Under the pieces are notes generated by a model, which saw nothing but the letters and a program-made list of their open reading frames with translations, made no database searches and had not been told where the DNA came from. Source: Pseudoalteromonas sp. S16_S37 (GTDB lineage: Bacteria > Pseudomonadota > Gammaproteobacteria > Enterobacterales > Alteromonadaceae). Taken from it: 64,000 bases of DNA. The stretch spans positions 62,001 through 126,000 of the forward strand of contig NZ_JAAUWV010000003.1 in assembly GCF_014694405.1 (NCBI RefSeq), read 5' to 3'. Positions 8,658 through 15,475 of the stretch are shown here, one piece after another (position 1 is the first letter of the stretch; the number at the start of each line of letters is the position of its first letter). The translations under genes were made by a program, and so were the position numbers.

Positions 8658-9739
8658 TAGTTCACCCCCGACGCTTGTGTACTTGCTTGGTCGTTAAGCA
8701 CTTTTACCGTGCCTTGCTCCTTTAAACCATTTTGTCCAAGGCTCACGACGCGATTTGAGTTTGTCAGCGCAGCTTGAACAACAAATGCCTTTCCTAGGTT
8801 TTTGATAATTTTTACAGGGGTTTTGCTTGCCTTAAGTTGCTCATCAATTTGCCATACATAGTTTTGACCATGTGCGAGGATCACACTTTCGGCAGGTATA
8901 ATACTCAGATCACTTGCAGCAGTGCGCATGGTTACTTGTAGTCTTTGTTCAAGCTTTAAATTGGCAAAAGATTGTTGCTGGCTGGAAAAATAAAGGTTTA
9001 ACATTTGGCTCGTTTTATCAACATTGGCGGCACTGCGCGCTAATGTGAGCAGCTCTCCCGAATCTAGCACAAACTCATTCTGCGCAAGGCTCGCATTTTG
9101 CTCCATTAAGGTATGCGGTAACTCACAAGTCAGCTCTTTTGCTTGTTGTGTGGCAAATTCTACGATTGCTGCGCCATTGGTAATGAACTCGCCTGGTGAT
9201 ACTAATGTATGAAGTACATAACCATCGCTAGGCGCATAATGCGCAAGGCTGCCTAGTCGCTTGCTTAACTCTTTAATTTGCGAAGCGAGATTCTGATAAT
9301 TGAGTTTGGCGGTATCCCTTTGCAAGGCAAGTTGGTTGAGATCTAAATCAGATACATGCTGTTTGCTGAGCTTAGATAAACGGGCAAACTCTTGTTCAGC
9401 ATGCGCCATATTCAACTTTTCAATTTGCTGTTTTTGCTGTAACTGAGCTAGCTCAAAATCAAGATAGGTGCCATCTTGTGATGCAATTAGCTGCCCTTGC
9501 TTTGCAAAACTGCCAGACGGTAATACAAATGATATTTTGGCATCCACCTCACTGGAAATCTTGATTGGATAAGGTAATGAAACCAAGCAATTTAAGCGAT
9601 GTTCCAAACCATTTGACCAAGTTTGAACAGGTTTTACCTTAACCAAAGGTGGCGAACTTGCGTGGCAAAAAGTAGGTATCAGAGTACAAAGTAATGACAG
9701 TAATAATGCGATAAGCATATGCAAAAAAGAATGAGTCAT
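8657..9739 (-). CDS. RND periplasmic adaptor (membrane fusion protein)
   Basis: About 360 residues. Signal peptide MTHSFLHMLIALLLSLLCTL ending near CHASSPP; then a lipoyl half-motif (GSFAKQGQLIASQDGTYLD), a coiled-coil hairpin rich in Gln/Lys (~95-150), the second lipoyl half (YAPSDGYVLHTLVSPGEFI) and beta-barrel domains. It bridges the RND pump to an outer-membrane channel. I chose ATG 9739, with TTGGA about 8 nt upstream; a TTG at 9751 would add four residues. First gene of the efflux operon, divergent from the CadC-like regulator. Confidence 0.87.
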   Translation of the reverse strand: MTHSFLHMLIALLLSLLCTLIPTFCHASSPPLVKVKPVQTWSNGLEHRLNCLVSLPYPIKISSEVDAKISFVLPSGSFAKQGQLIASQDGTYLDFELAQLQQKQQIEKLNMAHAEQEFARLSKLSKQHVSDLDLNQLALQRDTAKLNYQNLASQIKELSKRLGSLAHYAPSDGYVLHTLVSPGEFITNGAAIVEFATQQAKELTCELPHTLMEQNASLAQNEFVLDSGELLTLARSAANVDKTSQMLNLYFSSQQQSFANLKLEQRLQVTMRTAASDLSIIPAESVILAHGQNYVWQIDEQLKASKTPVKIIKNLGKAFVVQAALTNSNRVVSLGQNGLKEQGTVKVLNDQASTQASGVN

Positions 9740-9788
9740 ACAATTTTCCAAGGTGATTATTGTGTTTTACTCATCATCTACTTTTCTT

Positions 9789-9841
9789 TGTGATTAACCA
9801 TGGACCGTTTATGAACTTAACGGTAGACTGGGTTAGTCACA
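9789..9841. promoter_or_regulatory. Nested palindrome between RND operon and CadC-like regulator
   Basis: Outer arms TGTGATTAACC (9789-9799) and GGTTAGTCACA (9831-9841) match at 10 of 11 positions. Inner arms ACCGTT (9804-9809) and AACGGT (9819-9824) are perfect, and the two centres differ by only 1 bp. It fills the divergent intergenic region (9740-9869), as expected for an operator shared by pump and regulator. The bound protein is inferred to be the CadC-like regulator. Confidence 0.6.
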
Positions 9842-9869
9842 AAAAGTCATATCGTTAACTGTTTGAATT

Positions 9870-11984
9870 ATGGAAGAATTAAAATTAGGTTTCACAAATG
9901 CACCCAACTACCAGGTGGCCGATAAGCAGGTATGCTTTCAATCGGGAGACGTTTCATTTGGCGAACAATCCATCAAGTTGGAACCATTACCTTTGGCTTT
10001 TTTGTACTTCCTAATACAACACGCTGGGGAAGTCGTATCGCGACAGGCGCTACTAGAAAATGTATGGGGCAATAGGCAGGTGAGCGATGACGCGATTCGA
10101 CGGGTGGTAAAAAAAATACGCGTTGCGTTGGGAGATGATGCGAAAGAGCCAAAATATATAAAGACCATACCTATGCAAGGTTATGTATTGATTGCACCCG
10201 TTCAAGCCGTTGGTGAGTACAATCATAAAGGCTCTTTAAGCTTGCTCAACTTGGTTGAGCACAAACTCAAATGGCAGCATTTTTTGTGGCTACAGTTTGG
10301 GCTTTTTTTACTGCTCTTTAGTGGTGCTTACCTGTATATCTTGAAAAGCCAACAATCGGATGTATTGGTAGTCAACGACGATAAACTACATATTGAGTTG
10401 CTAACGCAGATGTCGGGCTCTGAGATAAACGGGAGTTATCACCCCAAACACAACACTTTATTGTTTATTTATAGAGAAAATAATGACAGCCCATTTGCGC
10501 TCTATCGCAAGAACCTAACTACAGGGCTTGTACACCGCTTATCCTTTGATAATAATAGCTACTTTTCCGCATTTTTTTCTGATGATGGGCAATATGTTGC
10601 GTATAGCAAAGACACACCAACTGGGATGCAGAGCTTTATTGCCAAGTATGATGACAAAGGATTGCTAGACGCTAAATTATTGCACTTTAACTTTGCACAT
10701 GTATACCTACTGTCGTTTGGAAAAGATAATGACACTTTATATGTAAGCGCCCCTTCATCCGGTCATAATAGTTTGAAACAAAACGCTATTTATAGTTATT
10801 CGGTCAGTCAAAAACAAATCCAGCAAGTGACTTTTCCGTTTGTTAAAGGCCGTGGTGATTATGCTGCCAAGTTATCCCCTGACGGACGCCATCTTGCGGT
10901 TCTTCGGAATATGTCTGAGCGCCGCTATCATTTGCTTATACATGATCTTGAGCAGCAAAATATTGTCTCTGAGGTAAACCTAAGCTTTTTTGCATCGAAT
11001 CTGGTATGGCTACAAAACTCATCACAAGAGTTAGCTATTACGAGCTTTAAAGGAGATGTATTCTATTTCGATACTAGAACTGAACAGCTGACAGAGCAGC
11101 AACACAGTGCGCCAGGTTTAAATGATGCATTTTATTCGTGTGGTGAAAAGTGCTTGTTCATGCGCCAGCATCATATGAACTATAAAGATAGTCTAGAAGT
11201 AAAAAACCCTTACAGCACAGCGGATATCACCTCGTTGTCGCACTTTCCAAATCCTAATGCCGACTTCAATCCTATTTATGACCATACTGGGGATAGCATC
11301 TACTTCACGAGTAAAAATTCTCAACATGCCTATATCAAGTCTTTAGATAAAAATGGCCAAGAGCAGATATTACATACGTTTAATGCTCGCCATATTATAA
11401 CTCGCTTGTCACTGAACTCTGAGGGCACCAAATTAACAGGCAAGATAGAAGAGCGTATTTTTGTGCTCGATATTGCATCTAAGCAATTTACTCGAGTAAG
11501 TCTGGTTGAAGAGCAAGTTGGGATACCCCATTGGAGCCAATCTGGACAAAGCATTTATTATTCAAGGCTTGAAGGGGTTGAGGATGTGTTATATCGCTAT
11601 GACTTGTCTACTGGTAAAAAGGTTAAAGTTGAAAAAGGCCTGACTGAAAGAAAAGAGCTTGCCAATGGCATGAGTTTTGTTACTGACAGTGACTACCGAC
11701 TCTGGTTAGAAGCAAACGATGGTACTAGAAAAGCGCTACTGCAATTTGAGCACGTTGATTTTTTAAACTGGCGTGTGCAAGGCAACTATGTGTATTGGAC
11801 TGAGCCCGTGAAATTAAACGTCTACCTAAACAGATACAATATTGTCACGGGGGAGCGAGAGCAAAAGCTGTTATTTGAAAATAGTTGGGATGCTGAATTT
11901 AGCCTCCATCCAAGTGGAGATAAGATTTTGGTGTCTCACTCTTTGCTTGCCGACAGTAACCTTGTCAAAGTGATATGGCCATAG
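9870..11984 (+). CDS. CadC/ToxR-like membrane regulator with TolB-like propeller sensor
   Basis: 704 residues. An OmpR-type winged helix occupies about 20-110 (LEPLPLAFLYFLIQHAGEVV, ALLENVWGNRQVSDDAIRRV, IKTIPMQGYVLIAPV). One membrane span lies near 140-162 (FLWLQFGLFLLLFSGAYLYI). A ~530-residue periplasmic part carries repeated PD40/TolB-like motifs (SPDGRHLAVLR, PIYDHTGDSIYFTSK, HWSQSGQSIYYSR, LHPSGDKILVSH). Such one-component regulators bind DNA from the membrane in response to periplasmic signals. Placement suggests control of the divergent RND pump (inference). Confidence 0.88.
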   Translation: MEELKLGFTNAPNYQVADKQVCFQSGDVSFGEQSIKLEPLPLAFLYFLIQHAGEVVSRQALLENVWGNRQVSDDAIRRVVKKIRVALGDDAKEPKYIKTIPMQGYVLIAPVQAVGEYNHKGSLSLLNLVEHKLKWQHFLWLQFGLFLLLFSGAYLYILKSQQSDVLVVNDDKLHIELLTQMSGSEINGSYHPKHNTLLFIYRENNDSPFALYRKNLTTGLVHRLSFDNNSYFSAFFSDDGQYVAYSKDTPTGMQSFIAKYDDKGLLDAKLLHFNFAHVYLLSFGKDNDTLYVSAPSSGHNSLKQNAIYSYSVSQKQIQQVTFPFVKGRGDYAAKLSPDGRHLAVLRNMSERRYHLLIHDLEQQNIVSEVNLSFFASNLVWLQNSSQELAITSFKGDVFYFDTRTEQLTEQQHSAPGLNDAFYSCGEKCLFMRQHHMNYKDSLEVKNPYSTADITSLSHFPNPNADFNPIYDHTGDSIYFTSKNSQHAYIKSLDKNGQEQILHTFNARHIITRLSLNSEGTKLTGKIEERIFVLDIASKQFTRVSLVEEQVGIPHWSQSGQSIYYSRLEGVEDVLYRYDLSTGKKVKVEKGLTERKELANGMSFVTDSDYRLWLEANDGTRKALLQFEHVDFLNWRVQGNYVYWTEPVKLNVYLNRYNIVTGEREQKLLFENSWDAEFSLHPSGDKILVSHSLLADSNLVKVIWP

Positions 11985-12108
11985 CTAATCAACACTTATT
12001 AGCTGTAACTTGCACAGGTGTTTGATGCAAATGGTATGATTTTGAAATTAGCTTTGAAAAAGACCAAAATCGTATTTTATAGGGTATGATCCCATTTGGA
12101 ATTTAGTG

Positions 12109-12136
12109 AAATCGCTCATTTTGGGCGATTTTTTTA
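12109..12136 (+). terminator. Rho-independent terminator after the CadC-like gene
   Basis: AAATCGC (12109-12115) pairs with GCGATTT (12125-12131) and is followed by a run of T to 12135. It lies 125 bp past the stop codon of the regulator. Confidence 0.8.
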
Positions 12137-12145
12137 TTTAAAGTT

Positions 12146-12186
12146 GTGATTAATCACCAAACAAGGAGTGGGTAAGCGATACCCAC
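12146..12186 (+). promoter_or_regulatory. Palindrome plus hairpin in the pnuC leader
   Basis: GTGATTAATCAC (12146-12157) is a perfect 12-bp palindrome. Eleven bases further on, GTGGGTA (12168-12174) and TACCCAC (12180-12186) form a perfect 7-bp hairpin with a 5-nt loop. Both precede pnuC at 12290. They could be an operator and a leader structure for NAD- or vitamin-linked control, but I recognise no known riboswitch core. Confidence 0.45.
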
Positions 12187-12289
12187 ACTCACTAACACAA
12201 AGTGAAGCTTCAGGGATTGAACCTTTTGTCGAACGTGCTTTTTAGCGTTTGATTTAATTTGATTATTTGTTCAAATTGAGAAGTAAAAA

Positions 12290-12964
12290 ATGAATGAGTT
12301 AGTAGCCCTACTGCAGCAAATTTTAGGTGGTTTTCAAGCTATGTCTGCTTGGGAATATTTGGCAGTATCATTATCGGTCGCCTATATGCTTCTAGCGATG
12401 CAGCAAAGTGCTTGGTGCTGGGTAGCAGGTGGCCTGAGTACCTTGATCTACACCATATTGTTTTTCAATGGTGCGTTGCTGATGGAATCATTATTGAACT
12501 TCTTTTATCTAGCTATGGCTGTTTATGGTTGGCTGCAATGGCGACGAGGTCAAGCACTCGGTGCACAAGCTAACGACTCACAAGAGTACTCATTACCCGT
12601 ATCTTCATGGTCGCTGTCTAAAAATATCAAACTGATAGGTATCACTACGGCGGTCTCACTAGGTGTTGGATTTATCATGGATAATTATACCTATGCTGAC
12701 TTTGCTTATCTTGATGCATTAACGACTTGTTTTGGTGTTGTAGCTACTTATTTATTAACACAAAAAATAGTGGAAAATTGGCTATATTGGGTTGTGATTG
12801 ATGCTCTGTCTATTTATCTTTATGTGTGCAAAGGTTACTTCCCAACAGTGGTGCTGTTTTGTTTTTACACGGTGTTGGCTGCAGTTAACTATTATCAATG
12901 GCATAAATCAATGCGCGCCTGCAGTGGGGCAAGCAGCAGCGCTTGCAACGTGACAAACTCATAG
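12290..12964 (+). CDS. pnuC: PnuC family nicotinamide riboside (or related vitamin) transporter
   Basis: 224 residues with about seven membrane spans. Family features include WEYLAVSLSVAYMLLAMQQS, LLNFFYLAMAVYGWLQW and ENWLYWVVIDALSIYLY. PnuC proteins facilitate diffusion of ribosylated nicotinamide, and some homologues carry thiamine or riboflavin; trapping needs a cytoplasmic kinase. No NadR or thiamine kinase is adjacent, so the substrate stays open. The YjbR-like gene follows after 35 bp, perhaps as a two-gene transcript. Confidence 0.87.
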   Translation: MNELVALLQQILGGFQAMSAWEYLAVSLSVAYMLLAMQQSAWCWVAGGLSTLIYTILFFNGALLMESLLNFFYLAMAVYGWLQWRRGQALGAQANDSQEYSLPVSSWSLSKNIKLIGITTAVSLGVGFIMDNYTYADFAYLDALTTCFGVVATYLLTQKIVENWLYWVVIDALSIYLYVCKGYFPTVVLFCFYTVLAAVNYYQWHKSMRACSGASSSACNVTNS

Positions 12965-12999
12965 CGACATGTTTATAACACAACACCAAAGGAGTGGTT

Positions 13000-13380
13000 A
13001 TGGATCATCATCAAGTTCATCAATACTTTTTAAACAAACCAGAGGCAACCGTAAGCCAGCCATTTGGTGAAGGGGTGGATGTTTATAAAGTCAAAGACAA
13101 AATGTTTGCCACCTTGGCTAAAGACAAAGATATGGGCGGTGAGCGCAGCGATATTTGGCGAATAAATCTCAAGTGTGACCCCGACGAAGCGCAGGCGCTT
13201 AGGGATATATTTCCGTCAGTTTTACCCGGTTATCATATGAATAAACGCTTATGGAACACGGTGCTGCTTGATGGTTCTATTCCTCAAGGTGAAATCGAGC
13301 GAATGATTGATAACTCTTATTTGCTTGTTGTTAAGAAAATGCCAAAAAAAGCACAAACCTCTTTGTTACTACATCTTTAA
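13000..13380 (+). CDS. MmcQ/YjbR family protein
   Basis: 126 residues. The YjbR/CyaY-like fold is indicated by PEATVSQPFGEGVDVYKVKDKMFATL, INLKCDPDEAQALRD, LPGYHMNKRLWNTVLLDG and a C-terminal IDNSYLLVVKKMPKKAQ helix (separate segments). Some relatives bind DNA, but the cellular role is unclear. Start at ATG 13000 because AAGGAG sits 5 nt before it; the upstream GTG at 12994 lies on the ribosome-binding site itself. Confidence 0.8.
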   Translation: MDHHQVHQYFLNKPEATVSQPFGEGVDVYKVKDKMFATLAKDKDMGGERSDIWRINLKCDPDEAQALRDIFPSVLPGYHMNKRLWNTVLLDGSIPQGEIERMIDNSYLLVVKKMPKKAQTSLLLHL

Positions 13381-13443
13381 ATTCATTTTGTGATAGTGCT
13401 TATTCTTACTGAACACTTTGGTAAGTGTTGATCTAACTATCTG

Positions 13444-13722
13444 ATGTATTTTAATAAATTACTAACTAACAATAGCGGGTTTTGGACCGTTCTCGTTACT
13501 GGCAAGCAGCGTCCTAACGTGCCCATCTACATATTGATTAGTAATAAAACATTTTCGGTAGCGGAAGAGTTTGCATATCACTTTAAGCACCTAGGGCAAG
13601 CGACTATCATAGGTGAGCCTACCAAGGGAGGGGCAAATCCTTGGCGTTTTATCAACTTATCGTCAGGCATTTGTGTAGCGATGCCAACATCTATGGCGCT
13701 TTTCACCACAAGTCTTAAATGA
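13444..13722 (+). pseudogene. Remnant of a C-terminal processing (S41) peptidase
   Basis: A 92-codon frame whose middle, VPIYILISNKTFSVAEEFAY followed by HLGQATIIGEPTKGGANP, matches the catalytic part of S41 peptidases, including the Ser of the (S/T)xSAxE-like motif (here TFSVAEE). The signal peptide, the rest of the domain and the usual C-terminal stretch are missing, against a normal length above 300 residues. It therefore looks like a leftover of a secreted peptidase. The 63 bp before it hold only a 7-bp hairpin (AACACTT/AAGTGTT). Confidence 0.65.
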
Positions 13723-13774
13723 AAAAATTAAAGTTATTTAAAATCAATCTGTTGTAATTTTTTTAGAAAACTTG

Positions 13775-13801
13775 CTTGAAAATTTTTACCGCAGTCCATA
13801 G
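13775..13801 (+). promoter_or_regulatory. Putative sigma-32 heat-shock promoter for ibpA
   Basis: CTTGAAA at 13775-13781 is an exact sigma-32 -35 element. After 12 bp comes GTCCATAG (13794-13801), a fair match to the CCCCATnT -10 element. The start of transcription would give a 5' leader of roughly 110 nt containing the thermometer described next. Confidence 0.65.
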
Positions 13802-13858
13802 ATAGGTTAGTGAGGACGCCGACAGGGTCCCGCACAATATAACATTTTGTTTTATATG

Positions 13859-13915
13859 CTGTTTATTGGTTTATTTTAAAGAGTAAACAGTGTTAGTTAT
13901 TGCTTTATGAGGATA
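13859..13915 (+). promoter_or_regulatory. ROSE-like RNA thermometer in the ibpA leader
   Basis: Upper hairpin: CTGTTTA (13859-13865) with TAAACAG (13884-13890), perfect 7 bp. Lower hairpin: TATTGCT (13898-13904) pairs with AGGATA (13910-13915), burying the Shine-Dalgarno AGGA with a G-G mismatch and a bulged C. This is the UUGCU/AGGA signature of ROSE elements, which melt on heating to allow translation of small heat-shock proteins. Confidence 0.7.
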
Positions 13916-13921
13916 CAAATT

Positions 13922-14374
13922 ATGCAAACAGTCGATCTATCTCCACTTTACCGTTCATTCATCGGTTTTGACCACTTAGCATCGTTAATGGATGCTGCAG
14001 CAAGAAATGAAAAGCAGCCAAGCTTCCCTCCGTACAATATTGAGGCGCTGGGCAGCGATAAGTACCAAATTACCATGGCGGTTGCAGGTTTTACCGAACA
14101 AGAGTTATCGCTTGAGTCAGAAGGCAATGCGTTACTGGTTAAAGGTGAGAAGCAGGACAAAGAGCCAAGCCAAGACCGAAAATTTATTCACCAAGGTATT
14201 GCGCAGCGAAACTTTGAGCGCAAATTCCAACTGGGTGACCATGTTAAAGTATTGGGCGCAGAGCTTGAAAACGGCCTGTTAATTATTGACTTAGAGCGTG
14301 AAATCCCAGAAGCATTGAAGCCACGCAAAATTGAAATTGGCTCAAGCTCAAGTAAGTTACTTGAAAGCAAATAA
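13922..14374 (+). CDS. ibpA: Hsp20/IbpA small heat-shock protein
   Basis: 150 residues. MQTVDLSPLYRSFIGFDHLA is the IbpA/B-type N-terminus; the alpha-crystallin domain runs from about 35 to 125 (PPYNIEALGSDKYQITMAVA, FIHQGIAQRNFERKFQL), then a short tail with the C-terminal anchor KPRKIEI. It is an ATP-independent holdase that binds aggregates for DnaK/ClpB. Start at ATG 13922 with GAGGAT upstream; the ATG at 13907 lies in the thermometer loop. Heat control is supported by the sigma-32-like promoter and ROSE-like leader. Confidence 0.92.
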   Translation: MQTVDLSPLYRSFIGFDHLASLMDAAARNEKQPSFPPYNIEALGSDKYQITMAVAGFTEQELSLESEGNALLVKGEKQDKEPSQDRKFIHQGIAQRNFERKFQLGDHVKVLGAELENGLLIIDLEREIPEALKPRKIEIGSSSSKLLESK

Positions 14375-14410
14375 GCTACGTTAGCTTCCTTTACATGTTG
14401 ATGATCCGTT

Positions 14411-14440
14411 AAAGCCGCCAGCAAGGCGGCTTTTTTGTTT
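14411..14440 (+). terminator. Terminator of ibpA
   Basis: AAAGCCGCC (14411-14419) pairs with GGCGGCTTT (14425-14433) around a 5-nt loop and leads into TTTTTTGTTTT. The strong U-run is on the plus strand. Confidence 0.88.
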
Positions 14441-14458
14441 TACTTTTAAATCAAGTTG

Positions 14459-15376
14459 TTAATTTTCTTTTTCTGCCGTCTTTTTGCTAAAAACCCCAGC
14501 CAGTATTGAGCCGCTAACATTGTGCCAAATTGAAAACAATGTACCTGCAACCGCTGATGCGGGCGTAAAAAATTTCATTGCAAGCGCCACTGCTAAACCT
14601 GAGTTTTGCATACCCACTTCAAAGGCGATGGTTTTACATACTTGTTCACTTTGCCCAAACAGTTTTGGCAACCAATACCCCAGCAATAGCCCCGCACTGT
14701 TATGTAGCATCACGGCAATAAAGATAGCCAAGCCAATACTTTGTAATTTACCTTGGTTAAGCGCGACTATGATGGCAATGATGAAGATGATAGCGGCCAT
14801 AGAAACCAGCGGTAAAAAGGGCGTTGCTTTTGACAGCGCTTTGCTACAAAACGTGTTAACCAGCACGCCAATAGTAACCGGTAGCAGCACAATTTTTAGC
14901 AGGCTTATCAGCATGGCTTGAACGGGAATATCGACAACTTGGCCAATTAAAGCACTTGTTATTAGCGGCGTTAAGATCACCCCAAGCAAGGTGCTGATAG
15001 CAGTCATAGAGATAGACAAAGCGACATTCCCTTTTGCTAAGTAGCACATCACGTTACTTGCCGTGCCACCAGCAACCGCACCCACCAATACCATACCTAT
15101 GAGCAATTCGGTGTTAAAACTAAGCAAATGTGAAATAGCAAAAGCGAGCAAAGGCATCACCGTAAATTGCAACACAACCCCCAGCGATACCGCCAGTTTA
15201 CTGTGCAGTACGTTGGCAAAGTCTTGGCTTGTTAAAGTAAGACCCATGGTGAGCATAATGACCATCAATAGGGGAACAATCGCCTCTTTAAAACCAACAA
15301 ATAACTCGGGAAACATGTAGGCTATGGTACTGAGTAAAATGGCCCATAATGGAAATAGCTGGATCAGACGAGTCAT
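14459..15376 (-). CDS. Bile acid:sodium symporter family transporter
   Basis: 305 residues, about nine to ten membrane spans, typical for the BASS (ASBT/NTCP-like) family. Family motifs include LTMGLTLTSQDF near residue 45, GAVAGGTASNVMCYLAKGNVALS (crossover region with conserved polar residues, two segments) and KTIAFEVGMQNSGLAVALA. In bacteria these sodium-coupled carriers take up organic anions, often pantoate-like or keto acids rather than bile acids; the substrate here is unknown. Separate transcription unit convergent with ibpA. Confidence 0.87.
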   Translation of the reverse strand: MTRLIQLFPLWAILLSTIAYMFPELFVGFKEAIVPLLMVIMLTMGLTLTSQDFANVLHSKLAVSLGVVLQFTVMPLLAFAISHLLSFNTELLIGMVLVGAVAGGTASNVMCYLAKGNVALSISMTAISTLLGVILTPLITSALIGQVVDIPVQAMLISLLKIVLLPVTIGVLVNTFCSKALSKATPFLPLVSMAAIIFIIAIIVALNQGKLQSIGLAIFIAVMLHNSAGLLLGYWLPKLFGQSEQVCKTIAFEVGMQNSGLAVALAMKFFTPASAVAGTLFSIWHNVSGSILAGVFSKKTAEKEN

Positions 15377-15475
15377 ATAAGTAGTTGCCGTAATTTAGGT
15401 TTTGATGGGTAAGATGATATAGCGAGGCGCAAGCAATTACTACGGTGCGAGTGTGAATGAGTGGCGCTTTGCTGT

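Noticed and set aside
9789..9841. CRP site from the TGTGA and TCACA ends of the nested palindrome
   Set aside because: A CRP site needs a 6-bp spacer between the half-sites; here they are more than 40 bp apart.
12137..12289. TPP or other known riboswitch upstream of pnuC
   Set aside because: No CTGAGA or other conserved core of a known riboswitch class could be found; only a palindrome and a hairpin are visible.
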